Part shown: positions 1-7,231 of the stretch, one piece after another
Numbering within the stretch: the first letter of the stretch is position 1
Layout of the letters: the number at the start of each line of letters is the position of its first letter
Origin: Butyrivibrio sp. MB2005
Lineage (GTDB): Bacteria; Bacillota; Clostridia; Lachnospirales; Lachnospiraceae
Direction: 5' to 3'
Assembly: GCF_000424285.1 (NCBI RefSeq)
Contig: NZ_AUJP01000003.1
Span: 186,001-250,000, forward strand
Length of the DNA: 64,000 bases
The notes under the pieces: generated by a model
What the model saw: the letters and a program-made list of their open reading frames with translations, nothing else
What the model was told of the DNA's origin: nothing
Database searches by the model: none
Position numbers and translations under genes: made by a program

Positions 1-2
1 GG

Positions 3-95
3 GATATGATACACAATGATCTGAACAGTCCAAGAATAAAAAGTAAAACTTTACTGTGGTGGAATGAAGGCGAAACATTGGTAGCAATTAATTGA
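3..95 (+). CDS. C-terminal end of an unrecognised protein (partial)
   Basis: An open frame enters from the left edge and stops with TGA at 93-95, giving about 30 residues that end in a Trp-Trp-Asn-Glu-Gly stretch. No start is visible, so this would be the tail of a gene that begins before the window. It lies 42 bases upstream of the next gene on the same strand and could share its transcript. The piece is too short to assign to a family and could be a chance frame. Confidence 0.3.
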   Translation, partial: DMIHNDLNSPRIKSKTLLWWNEGETLVAIN

Positions 96-137
96 TGAGT
101 AATGAATAACAGTGATTAAGAAAAGGAGATTTATAAT

Positions 138-467
138 ATGGTATTTTCAAATATTGAAGCTGGATACAAGGAAGTTGAAGGAGCATCAGTAGTAGATACT
201 GGGTGCGCTGGTATGGGTGGATATAACGCCGAGATGATAATCAGCAGATATGATGGAGATAATTTTAAAAACATTTATGTTACAGTTTCCATGGCAGAGG
301 GTACATTGTACATGGTATCGAGAAAAAGCTTTCTTGAAAATATATATGAGGAGGCTGAAATAATTGAGGAATATGAGAGCATGGAGGATACGAAAAGATC
401 TGAGTATGCAAAATATTTTCCGATACTCGAACAGATGATAGATGTATTTGTAAGCGCACAGAGATAA
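138..467 (+). CDS. Hypothetical protein, 109 aa
   Basis: I do not recognise this acidic protein. It has no signal peptide or membrane segment. The C-terminal half is rich in Glu and looks helical, while the N-terminal half has a Gly-rich turn around residues 21-29. An AAAAGGAG ribosome site lies about nine bases before the ATG. It is followed after 16 bases by a HicA-like toxin gene on the same strand, so the two are probably co-transcribed. That position is where an antitoxin is often found, but the sequence does not resemble HicB, so a partner role is only a guess. Confidence 0.65.
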   Translation: MVFSNIEAGYKEVEGASVVDTGCAGMGGYNAEMIISRYDGDNFKNIYVTVSMAEGTLYMVSRKSFLENIYEEAEIIEEYESMEDTKRSEYAKYFPILEQMIDVFVSAQR

Positions 468-483
468 AAGCAAGGGGGACGCG

Positions 484-669
484 ATGAAACGAATATATTC
501 AGGTAGGGATTTTGAAAAGTTATTAAAAGACAATAATTATCAGAGATCTAGGCAGCGTGGTAGTCACATCATTTTTTCAAATGGCAATAAAACTCTGAGT
601 ATAAATCTCAGGAATCCGAATAGGATGGTTGTGGAGCGTCTTATAAAGGAATATGAACTTGTAGTGTAA
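484..669 (+). CDS. HicA-like mRNA interferase toxin, 61 aa
   Basis: HicA toxins are small dsRBD-fold ribonucleases that cleave mRNA using one histidine. This protein has the family length and pattern: an N-terminal helix (residues 7-17), a basic strand and then GSH with the predicted catalytic His at residue 28, followed by two strands and a C-terminal helix. AAGGGGG lies upstream of the ATG. HicA is normally paired with HicB, but neither neighbour looks like HicB: upstream is a 109-aa acidic protein, downstream a 75-aa acidic protein. Either one may neutralise it, the antitoxin may lie elsewhere, or this may be a domesticated remnant. The family call is fairly sure; activity is not. Confidence 0.75.
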   Translation: MKRIYSGRDFEKLLKDNNYQRSRQRGSHIIFSNGNKTLSINLRNPNRMVVERLIKEYELVV

Positions 670-696
670 TTTGAGTAACAGGAGGTGACAAACAAT

Positions 697-924
697 ATGA
701 ATAAATATGTAGTTGAATCAGGGCTCGTGAAACAAAGTGGAATAGAGGAGTATGATGTCTTGGGCATTTTTAGCAACTATAAAGATGCGGATGAATATGC
801 TTTGTGTAAGAGTGAATTGTATGATGATAAATACATACGTGTAGGCGAGGTTTCAGAAGAAGACCTTACTGTGCACGGGGATTGGGCATCCTATAACCAA
901 ATTGATATTTTAAATGAATATTGA
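697..924 (+). CDS. Hypothetical acidic protein, 75 aa
   Basis: I do not recognise this small acidic protein, which is rich in Tyr, Asp and Glu and has no membrane segment. I chose the ATG at 697 because an AGGAGG sequence lies about ten bases upstream; the in-frame GTG at 685 falls inside that ribosome site. It follows the HicA-like gene by 27 bases and is probably in the same operon. A toxin-partner role is possible but unsupported by family resemblance. Confidence 0.6.
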   Translation: MNKYVVESGLVKQSGIEEYDVLGIFSNYKDADEYALCKSELYDDKYIRVGEVSEEDLTVHGDWASYNQIDILNEY

Positions 925-961
925 TTAGATTGATTATTCTGGGAAAGGAGGTTTGTGAATT

Positions 962-1048
962 ATGAGTAAACAGCTTATACGTTTGGTTTTTTATTATCAA
1001 CTTCTCAGAAAGCTTTATGAGAAGAATAAGATGGGGACCGTTGACTGA
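962..1048 (+). CDS. Possible 28-aa small protein
   Basis: A short frame starts with ATG after a strong AAAGGAGG ribosome site and encodes a basic, aromatic-rich peptide (LVFYYQLLRKLY core). Peptides of this look occur beside recombinases and mobile regions in clostridia, but this one is too short to assign. It could be the N-terminal remnant of a longer gene that was cut short. Confidence 0.35.
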   Translation: MSKQLIRLVFYYQLLRKLYEKNKMGTVD

Positions 1049-1109
1049 CTTATCATCGACGGTTTTGAAACAGGGAAAGTTCCTGTAGAGACCTGATTTC
1101 TATATTCTT

Positions 1110-1156
1110 ATTGTGCTCGCAAGCTGTAAGGGTTATTCCCAGCTTGTGAGTACAAT
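1110..1156. repeat. Long inverted repeat (17-nt arms)
   Basis: Arms at 1110-1126 and 1140-1156 pair at 15 of 17 positions around a 13-base loop. No T-run follows on either side in the expected place, so it is not a standard intrinsic terminator. It sits in the 149-base gap between a 28-aa frame and the gene at 1198. It may be a mobile-element relic or an mRNA stability element. Confidence 0.4.
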
Positions 1157-1197
1157 AGAAAGTAGAGATGCTCAAAGAAGTAGTATGACAGGGAGAA

Positions 1198-1419
1198 ATG
1201 AATATGTTTATACAGTTTTCTGATCAGGCGTGGTCCGTATATTCTGATGATGCTGAGAAAGACGGAGTAATAAGCCAATATGTAAATTATATAATAGAGA
1301 AGATAAGAAACGGTGATGACTGGATCTCATCTACTGGGGTAAAGAGCAGACAAGTAGGGGATCTGTCGATCAATTATGAGATCATTGAAGACAGAATTAT
1401 TATAAAATCAATTGTTTAA
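1198..1419 (+). CDS. Hypothetical protein, 73 aa
   Basis: This is a small mixed-charge protein with no recognisable family. It starts with ATG after a GGGAG ribosome site and ends in an Ile-rich strand. The order (helix near residues 25-37, then two strands) resembles small ParE- or RelE-like folds only in outline, which is not enough for a call. A further 22-codon frame at 1427 may be a decayed continuation. Confidence 0.5.
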   Translation: MNMFIQFSDQAWSVYSDDAEKDGVISQYVNYIIEKIRNGDDWISSTGVKSRQVGDLSINYEIIEDRIIIKSIV

Positions 1420-1513
1420 TAAGGGTATGATTGATAAGGTGAAGATTATTAATGATAAGAATGGACAAATGATTATTTTAAGAACAAAGATTTAAAGTTA
1501 AAGGAGGATTGAT

Positions 1514-2527
1514 ATGGCAAAAAAACTGCAATTGTATTCTGCATACAGTAGACAGGATGTTCATGATATTTTTGAGCCTAATACTAAGTTTACACCACAG
1601 GCAGGTAGTTGGGGTCTACATGGAATCGTTGGATTAAAAGATAATCCTGGAGATTATGTCTTATTTGTCACTATCGGTAAAAAGGTAGCGGGACATGATT
1701 TTGTGGAAGAAGTATTTGATGACGGAAGTTTTACTTGGCAATCGCAGCCAAGTAATGGCTTTGATCATAAATATATTAAAGCTCTTACCAATCACAATCC
1801 TGATATGAACGATGTATATCTGTTTTTGAGAGCAAAAGATAGTGATCCATATACTTACTTGGGCACACTTGAATATGTCACTCATGATACTGATAAAGAG
1901 AAGCCGGTATATTTTATTTGGCATATGATTGACTTTGAGCTTACTAATATGATGTATGCACTTCCTGACCTTGTAATAAAAACAAAGGCAGGCCATGTAA
2001 TCTCAAAAGAAGAAGGTTTAGCAGAACCGGAAGTGGTTATTGGGAGGCTCACTCTTGATAAGACTCCTGCAAACAGAGTTAAGCCACATGGTGTTAAGAA
2101 TAGAGATTTTACAGGGAAAAATGTGGACTTCCAAGGTGAAGCAAAAAAGAATTCAACTAAAGGAAGAGTTGGCGAAGATGCTGTGGTTGCTTATGAGAAA
2201 GAACAGCTTAAACAGGCTGGAAGAGCAGATTTAGCTAGTCAGGTTGTTGCCACAAGGGATACTATAGGGGAAACTGCTAAGTATGATATTCAGTCCTATG
2301 AGGTGGACGGAACGCTTAAATATATTGAGGTGAAAACCACTTCAGGCTCAAAGAATAACCGTTTTCATATATCGGAAGGTGAAGTTAGGTTTTCAGAGAA
2401 TAATCCGGATCATTATTATTTGTATAGACTTTATAATTTTGATTTAAAAACCGGTAATGGATCATTTTATATTGAAAAAGGGCCAATAGATAGGAATGAG
2501 CTAACTGCAACAAACTATATGATGTAA
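1514..2527 (+). CDS. DUF3427-DUF3883 nuclease-like protein, 337 aa
   Basis: Residues about 5-140 match the DUF3427 pattern, including the YSRQDV start, an LFVTI strand, a TWQSQPS motif, an LFLRAK strand and an SWGL-type repeat. DUF3427 usually forms the C-terminal part of restriction-like helicases. Residues about 210-330 match DUF3883 (the NO VEIN C-terminal domain), a PD-(D/E)XK-like fold with GRVGEDAV, an acidic strand and IEVKTT carrying the presumed catalytic Glu and Lys. No helicase part is present. A good AAGGAGG ribosome site precedes the ATG, and a strong terminator follows. The Nudix gene downstream is a known neighbour type for DUF3427 helicases as far as I recall. A defence role is inference. 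Confidence 0.75.
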   Translation: MAKKLQLYSAYSRQDVHDIFEPNTKFTPQAGSWGLHGIVGLKDNPGDYVLFVTIGKKVAGHDFVEEVFDDGSFTWQSQPSNGFDHKYIKALTNHNPDMNDVYLFLRAKDSDPYTYLGTLEYVTHDTDKEKPVYFIWHMIDFELTNMMYALPDLVIKTKAGHVISKEEGLAEPEVVIGRLTLDKTPANRVKPHGVKNRDFTGKNVDFQGEAKKNSTKGRVGEDAVVAYEKEQLKQAGRADLASQVVATRDTIGETAKYDIQSYEVDGTLKYIEVKTTSGSKNNRFHISEGEVRFSENNPDHYYLYRLYNFDLKTGNGSFYIEKGPIDRNELTATNYMM

Positions 2528-2533
2528 GGTGCG

Positions 2534-2570
2534 GGTCTACGATAACAGGAATGTTATTGTAGACCTTTTT
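2534..2570 (+). terminator. Intrinsic terminator after the DUF3883 gene
   Basis: A 13-bp stem (2534-2546 with 2553-2565, one G-T pair) is followed by five T bases. It lies seven bases past the stop codon, so the DUF3883 gene ends its own transcript before the Nudix gene. Confidence 0.85.
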
Positions 2571-2628
2571 CTAATAATCAATTATATTATTGTGTTGATA
2601 TATTCAAATTGTAAGAAAGGATTGAAGT

Positions 2629-3030
2629 GTGAAAACAATTAGTGTAGTTGCTGCAGTAATATATCATCAAGGTAAGATATTTGCTACACAGCGTGGTTAT
2701 GGCGAGTTTAAGGATGGCTGGGAATTTCCAGGTGGAAAGATCGAAGATGGTGAGACACCTCAGGAAGCGCTGGTCAGAGAGATCAAAGAAGAACTAGATA
2801 CAGAAATAGAGGTCGGAAGGCATATAAATAAGATCGAGTATGATTACCCAACTTTTCATTTGAGTATGGATTGCTATTGGTGTGAGATTAAGAAAGGAAA
2901 GCTATCACTTCTGGAGCACGAGGCTGCAAAGTGGCTTACCGCTGATGAAATATACAGTGTGGATTGGTTGCCGGCAGACAAGATTATAATTCCTGAGATA
3001 AGGGATGTGATGAAAGAGTGGATGATATAA
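2629..3030 (+). CDS. Nudix hydrolase, MutT/CTP pyrophosphohydrolase type
   Basis: The enzyme should hydrolyse a (deoxy)nucleoside triphosphate to the monophosphate and pyrophosphate, as MutT-like housecleaning enzymes do. The full Nudix box is present at residues 36-58 (G36, E42, R50-E51, E54-E55), inside a 133-aa single domain of family length. The start is GTG at 2629, about eight bases after AAAGGA. The substrate cannot be told from sequence: 8-oxo-dGTP, CTP derivatives and other damaged nucleotides are all possible. It sits alone between a terminator and a convergent phage gene. Confidence 0.88.
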   Translation: MKTISVVAAVIYHQGKIFATQRGYGEFKDGWEFPGGKIEDGETPQEALVREIKEELDTEIEVGRHINKIEYDYPTFHLSMDCYWCEIKKGKLSLLEHEAAKWLTADEIYSVDWLPADKIIIPEIRDVMKEWMI

Positions 3031-3093
3031 AGAACGATGATGCCCATGTTATAGATTGAGAAATTTCTGGATAGCCAGGTGATTCTTAAAAGA

Positions 3094-3140
3094 AATCCGA
3101 TGTTAGCTACTTATTATGAGTAGTTAACATCGGATTATTT
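3094..3140. terminator. Shared terminator between Nudix gene and leftward phage genes
   Basis: Near-perfect 18-nt arms (3094-3111 and 3119-3136) form a long hairpin with a short T-rich run on the + side and A-rich sequence on the other. It lies between two convergent genes, so it may end both transcripts. It is also the natural left edge of phage-like gene order. Confidence 0.65.
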
Positions 3141-3141
3141 G

Positions 3142-3336
3142 TTAGTCGTCAATTTTATTTCCGTTAGAATCGATTTTGAAAGAACTGATATTTTGACTGG
3201 TCATTTTTTTGAAGCCAACTGTTTGGCAATATGGACAAATGGCCTCTTCAAGCTCTTTTCCGCCAGGGAAAACCGGTCCCCAAATTTCATATCCATAGCT
3301 GTTACCACAGTTTTTACAATTGATGATGTTGATCAT
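3142..3336 (-). CDS. Small zinc-ribbon protein, 64 aa
   Basis: Two CxxC pairs (C7/C10 and C34/C37) suggest a zinc ribbon. I placed the start at 3336 because AAAGGAGGG sits the right distance before that ATG; a longer in-frame start at 3384 would overlap the next gene. It is the last gene of the leftward immunity operon, 29 bases after the ImmA-like gene. Function is unknown; a DNA- or protein-binding accessory is plausible. Confidence 0.6.
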   Translation of the reverse strand: MINIINCKNCGNSYGYEIWGPVFPGGKELEEAICPYCQTVGFKKMTSQNISSFKIDSNGNKIDD

Positions 3337-3365
3337 GGATAATTCCCTCCTTTCATAAAATGTAA

Positions 3366-3953
3366 TTATGCTGCCAAAAACCAATTTAGGAACTTTATCT
3401 CAAGTGGCAAGTAGTTTATAGGGCCATTGTGAAGCCAGTTCCAGTATGAACGATACAAGTAACCAGCAGATTCGTATGACACGTTAAACTTATCAACGAT
3501 ATCGTTTGCATCTTTGCATTCATAGGCATTGATGAGAGGCGTAGGTGCAAAAGTATATTTCGCATAATAATTAGCTTCTGCTTCAGCAACGTCATCTGGT
3601 AATTCTTCTTCGGTTAAGTCATGATGGCCAAGATAGCAATGTCCTATTTCATGCATTATGGTCCAGTACATGTGACGCATTTCACATGTGGTCTTTACTA
3701 TATCATTGTAATATATATAGTAGTGGTACATGCCGGAAGAATCCTTCTCAACTGCAGAGTATCCGTCAGTACTTCTATTTATTGCTTCAATGAATTTCTC
3801 TTTCTTAAGTGAGGAATATGGAACTAAGACGTATTTGAGTCGTCTGGCTACTTCAAATGGGTCAATAGGAATTGTATTTATTCCGGTCTCCTCTAACATC
3901 TCATATACTGCCTGTTCAATTTCGTCGTAACGCTCTTTGTTTGGAAGATACAT
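3366..3953 (-). CDS. ImmA/IrrE-type metallopeptidase
   Basis: The HEIGH zinc-protease motif is at residues 101-105 in a 195-aa protein typical of the ImmA/IrrE family. In ICEBs1 and related phages, ImmA cleaves the ImmR repressor to trigger induction. Here it lies six bases downstream of an XRE repressor gene on the same strand, exactly the arrangement of an ImmR-ImmA pair. It therefore probably degrades that repressor during the lysogenic-to-lytic switch. The substrate is inferred from context. Confidence 0.92.
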   Translation of the reverse strand: MYLPNKERYDEIEQAVYEMLEETGINTIPIDPFEVARRLKYVLVPYSSLKKEKFIEAINRSTDGYSAVEKDSSGMYHYYIYYNDIVKTTCEMRHMYWTIMHEIGHCYLGHHDLTEEELPDDVAEAEANYYAKYTFAPTPLINAYECKDANDIVDKFNVSYESAGYLYRSYWNWLHNGPINYLPLEIKFLNWFLAA

Positions 3954-3959
3954 GAATCA

Positions 3960-4298
3960 TTATCCTTTCTTTTGTGATGATTCAAAAAGAGCGTTGACGA
4001 TCTCTGTTTTTTGTTTTGGTGACATCTTTTCTGCATTTCTAGCAATTAGACGATGGATTTTTAAATATTCACTTTCAAAATCACCGGCTTCTTCAGTTCC
4101 AAGAAGATCACTAACCGTAGTATGTAGAGCTGTAGCTATGTTTGCTAAGATCGGAGCCTTTGGCATTCGATCGCCGCTTATATATCTAGACATAGATACC
4201 TCTGTCACGCCAACAATATCTGCAAGCTCTTTTTGCTTCATGTTATTGGCAACTAACAGATTGGCAATCCTCTGGCCCAATTCTTTATTAGTATTCAT
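3960..4298 (-). CDS. XRE-family prophage repressor (ImmR/CI-like), 112 aa
   Basis: Residues about 5-60 form an HTH_3 domain (LGQRIANLL, then ELADIVGVTEVSMSRYISG), followed by a short C-terminal helical part for dimerisation. The ATG at 4298 is favoured because GGAG lies seven bases upstream; the in-frame ATG at 4304 is almost on top of the GGAG and is unlikely. It precedes the ImmA-like protease and diverges from the Cro-like gene at 4749. It should keep the lytic operon off in the lysogen. Confidence 0.9.
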   Translation of the reverse strand: MNTNKELGQRIANLLVANNMKQKELADIVGVTEVSMSRYISGDRMPKAPILANIATALHTTVSDLLGTEEAGDFESEYLKIHRLIARNAEKMSPKQKTEIVNALFESSQKKG

Positions 4299-4564
4299 AG
4301 TCATTCTCCATTTCATTAATCATTTGCATTGCTCTGCCTGCATTTTTGATTGCTACACCGTTTTACTTATGATGTGATTCAGCGACCGCCTATAAATGTA
4401 AACTCCCAAAAAACGCGGTAAATAATCACAAACCTTCTTTGTTATCGTGTCACGATTGGAAATGCACTACAGTTTTCTAGCAAATATTCTTTAGCATCAT
4501 GTAGTTATTATTTTTCCTTAGTTAATCATTAAAAAAGAGGATTACCGATATGTTATTTACCAAA

Positions 4565-4593
4565 AGTATAATTTAATTATACATAGTTGTCAA
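4565..4593 (-). promoter_or_regulatory. Leftward promoter of the immunity operon with operator palindrome
   Basis: On the minus strand TTGACA (4588-4593) and TATACT (4565-4570) are separated by 17 bp. A perfect 17-bp palindrome (4566-4582) covers the -10 element and is a good operator candidate. Transcription from here would give the repressor mRNA a leader of about 260 bases. I see no gene in that leader. Confidence 0.65.
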
Positions 4594-4687
4594 ACTGGAA
4601 AATAATTGGAAAGAATTTAAATGTCATAGAATGGCTTAATGGTGCGTTTAGCGATAATTTTATATAACCAAACGGATAAGAAGTGTA

Positions 4688-4716
4688 TTGAAATTAACCT
4701 AATGGTTTAATATAAT
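4688..4716 (+). promoter_or_regulatory. Rightward early (lytic) promoter
   Basis: TTGAAA (4688-4693) and TATAAT (4711-4716) are spaced by exactly 17 bp, 32 bases before the Cro-like start codon. An imperfect inverted repeat (TTAACC/GGTTTAA) fills the spacer and is the likely repressor target. With the opposing promoter at 4565-4593 it forms a compact genetic switch in the 450-base gap between divergent genes. Confidence 0.75.
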
Positions 4717-4748
4717 CACATTATCAAATCGAAAGGAGGAGTAAAAAA

Positions 4749-5021
4749 ATGAATGTCCGCAAGCTTAAGGCTAAGCGTGTGGAGAGAAACCTTCGTCAGA
4801 AGGACCTTGCCGACGCTCTTGGGATAACCGAGAAAGCTATGTGTCATAAAGAATGTAGTCCAACAAATAAGTTTAAGGCCGAGGAAATGATTATCGTGGC
4901 AGAAAAATTGGACCTTACTATTAGCGAGTTCGACGCTATTTTTTTTGACCGTAGACTTTCCAATATGGTATCAAAACACAAGAAAGTTGACAAAAATAAT
5001 ACCAAGCAACTAATAAAATAG
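4749..5021 (+). CDS. Cro-like XRE HTH protein, 90 aa
   Basis: The N-terminal 60 residues form an HTH (LRQKDLADALGITEKAM), followed by a basic C-terminal tail. It is the first gene of the rightward early operon, with a strong AAAGGAGGAG ribosome site 6-8 bases from the ATG. Position and size suggest a Cro-type regulator that represses the leftward immunity promoter early in lytic growth. A small inverted repeat (arms ACATCAG/CTGATGT, about 5072-5096) lies just past it without a T-run. Confidence 0.85.
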   Translation: MNVRKLKAKRVERNLRQKDLADALGITEKAMCHKECSPTNKFKAEEMIIVAEKLDLTISEFDAIFFDRRLSNMVSKHKKVDKNNTKQLIK

Positions 5022-5115
5022 GAATGAACATCAAGTATCCGGCAAGATTCTGTAGATGATCATCCCCGTATTTACATCAGTTTATCACAGCTGATGTCAG
5101 AAAGAAAGGAAAATT

Positions 5116-5460
5116 ATGGAAGCGATGATGGTAAAGAAGACCACTTTGGGTGAGTTGGCCAAGACATTATCAAAGGCAGCAGAGATTCTTATGGAGATGG
5201 AAAAGCAGATATTGGAAGCTCCTGCCACTGAAGTAAAAGCAGAGACAAAGGCTGAACCAAAAGGTAAGTCAAAGAAGGAAGAGGCAGAAAGCAGCGCTCC
5301 AACTATAGAACAGATAAGGACACTCCTTGCAGAAAAGTCACAGGCAGGCCTTACAGCGAAGGTAAAAGACCTTCTTCACAAGTTTGGGGCTGAGAAGCTT
5401 TCCGCTGTTAAGACAGGTGACTATGAAGCTTTATACCTTGCAGCTAAAGAGCTTAAGTAA
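5116..5460 (+). CDS. Phage early protein, 114 aa (unknown function)
   Basis: An N-terminal helix (residues 5-38) is followed by a Lys/Glu/Ala-rich linker and a C-terminal domain (about 60-114) of regular helices. Proteins of this type lie upstream of DUF2800 genes in many clostridial phages and have sometimes been mislabelled as rRNA biogenesis protein; I see no evidence for that role. The tight link to the ssDNA-binding and nuclease genes suggests an accessory part in replication or recombination. Confidence 0.75.
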   Translation: MEAMMVKKTTLGELAKTLSKAAEILMEMEKQILEAPATEVKAETKAEPKGKSKKEEAESSAPTIEQIRTLLAEKSQAGLTAKVKDLLHKFGAEKLSAVKTGDYEALYLAAKELK

Positions 5461-5469
5461 GGAGGCAGT

Positions 5470-6603
5470 ATGGCACCTACGATTCACAGTATGCTTGGCG
5501 GATCAAGTGCTGATAGATGGCTTAATTGTCCGCCATCTGCAAAGCTTACCGCTGACATGGAAGATACGATAAGTGAATTTGCTGCAGAAGGAACAGATGC
5601 ACATGCACTTGCTGAGTTTAAGGTAAGGAAAGCAGCAAAGCTTAAAGCAGGAAGAAGACCTTCATCAGATTATTGGACAGATGAAATGGAGGAATGCACA
5701 GATGACTATAGAGATTATGTCATGGATACATTCTCAGCTCTTAAGGAGGAAAGTCCTGATGCAAAAATCCTTATTGAGCAGCATATCGACTATAGCAGGT
5801 TCGCGCCTGGAGGATTTGGAACTGCAGACTGCATTCTTATATCCGAACATAGGCTTTACATTATTGATTTTAAGTATGGCCGAGGCGTGCAGGTAAATGC
5901 TACAGAGAATTCACAAATGAAGGTATATGCAATAGGAGCTTTGGAAATCTTCGATTGTCTGTATGACATAGAAGAAGTGACTATGGTCATATTCCAGCCA
6001 AGACTCCATCACGTGGATGAGTGGACTCTTTCCAAGGGTGAGCTCATGGACTGGGCGATGAACGTACTAAAGCCAAGAGCAGAGCTTGCGGCAAAAGGCG
6101 AAGGAGAGTTTAAGGCAGGAAAGTGGTGTAGATTTTGCTTGGCAAGGCAGACCTGCAGAACAAGGGCTGAATTTTTCCTCGCACTTGCAAGACTTGAGTT
6201 TCAGAAACCGGCACTTTTGTCTGATGATGAGCTTTCAGAGGTGATGCTTAAAGCTGATGAACTTTCCAAGTGGGTAGCTGATGTTATGGCGTATGCTACG
6301 GCAGCAGCTATTGATGAAGGAAGGAAATTTCCTGGCTTTAAGGTTGTTGAAGGAAGAAGTATAAGAAAATTCTCGGATGAGAAAAAGGTTGAAGAAGCAG
6401 CCCTAGCAGCAGGATATTCTGATATCTATAATAAGTCCCTTATGTCACTTTCCAGTATGGAAAAGTATATGGGAAAGGATGCCTTTGGTGAAATCCTTGG
6501 AGAGTATGTAATAAAGCCAAAGGGAAAACTCACGCTCGTGCTGGAGAGCGATAAAAGACCGGAAGTAATGATAACAAACGTAAAAGACGAATTTGACGAA
6601 TAA
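5470..6603 (+). CDS. DUF2800 protein, PD-(D/E)XK nuclease-like
   Basis: The protein matches the phage DUF2800 family. It opens with a SSADRWLNCPPS motif, has a nuclease-like core (GTAD near residue 118 and DFKYG near 134, the expected Asp and Asp-x-Lys positions), and ends with a Cys cluster (WCRFC, then TCR near residue 220) like the iron-sulfur or zinc motif of Cas4/AddB nucleases. It probably acts as a recombination exonuclease with the DUF2815 ssDNA-binding protein that follows. GGAGG precedes the ATG, nine bases after the previous stop. Confidence 0.9.
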   Translation: MAPTIHSMLGGSSADRWLNCPPSAKLTADMEDTISEFAAEGTDAHALAEFKVRKAAKLKAGRRPSSDYWTDEMEECTDDYRDYVMDTFSALKEESPDAKILIEQHIDYSRFAPGGFGTADCILISEHRLYIIDFKYGRGVQVNATENSQMKVYAIGALEIFDCLYDIEEVTMVIFQPRLHHVDEWTLSKGELMDWAMNVLKPRAELAAKGEGEFKAGKWCRFCLARQTCRTRAEFFLALARLEFQKPALLSDDELSEVMLKADELSKWVADVMAYATAAAIDEGRKFPGFKVVEGRSIRKFSDEKKVEEAALAAGYSDIYNKSLMSLSSMEKYMGKDAFGEILGEYVIKPKGKLTLVLESDKRPEVMITNVKDEFDE

Positions 6604-6618
6604 GAGGAGAAAATGATA

Positions 6619-7167
6619 ATGAGCAAAATTATGAATAATGTTAGAGTGGTGACCAACACCGTTAGAGCATCTTATGTACACGTGGCAACACCGCAGTCAA
6701 TCAATGGCAGCGATCCTAAGTACTCTGTTTCTGTAATTATTGATAAGGATGATAAGGAGACAATAGCTAATATCAACAAGGCAATCGATAATGCTATCGA
6801 AGCAGGTATTTCAAAGTTTGGAGGTAAGAAGCCTAATAAGGCTGCACTTAAGCTCCCTCTTAGAGATGGTGATGTTGAGCGTGATGATCCGGCTTATGAG
6901 AATGCTTTCTTTGTTAACTGCAACAACAAGACTCAGCCCCAGGTAATTGATGCTGATCATAACGTTCTTGACCCAGCAGCTATTTATTCAGGCTGCTATG
7001 TTAAGGTGTCTATCCAGTTTTATGCCTTCAACACCAATGGAAACAAAGGTGTTGCTGCATCACTTGGAAACATCCAATTCATCAGAGATGGTGAGAGTCT
7101 TGGAGGAGGTCATATCACAGCAGATGATGACTTTGGTGATGATGAGGGTGAGTCACTTCTTGACTGA
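6619..7167 (+). CDS. DUF2815 single-stranded DNA-binding protein
   Basis: This 182-aa protein matches DUF2815, an OB-fold ssDNA-binding family of phages. Its C-terminus is acidic (DDDFGDDEGES), as in SSB proteins that recruit partners. I chose the ATG at 6619, nine bases after AGGAG, over the ATG at 6613, which is only three bases away. It follows the DUF2800 nuclease and precedes the DNA polymerase, so it probably coats DNA during phage replication and recombination. Confidence 0.9.
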   Translation: MSKIMNNVRVVTNTVRASYVHVATPQSINGSDPKYSVSVIIDKDDKETIANINKAIDNAIEAGISKFGGKKPNKAALKLPLRDGDVERDDPAYENAFFVNCNNKTQPQVIDADHNVLDPAAIYSGCYVKVSIQFYAFNTNGNKGVAASLGNIQFIRDGESLGGGHITADDDFGDDEGESLLD

Positions 7168-7185
7168 TTTTAAATTATATATGGG

Positions 7186-7210
7186 AAGGCCGGTTAATTC
7201 CGGTCTTTTC
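7186..7210 (+). terminator. Terminator-like hairpin just before the polymerase RBS
   Basis: An 8-bp stem (7186-7193 with 7200-7207) runs into a T-rich tract. The polymerase ribosome site follows within about 15 bases. The same layout recurs in front of other phage genes in this window. Confidence 0.6.
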
Positions 7211-7231
7211 TTTTATAAAGAAAGGAAACAA

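Noticed and set aside
3031..3141. attL site
   Set aside because: No convincing direct repeat was found with the region after 44213; serine integrase cores are too short to identify without an uninterrupted relative.
6947..7231. N-terminal extension of the DNA polymerase
   Set aside because: It overlaps the DUF2815 gene in another frame and lacks family similarity; the ATG at 7232 begins directly with the exonuclease motif.
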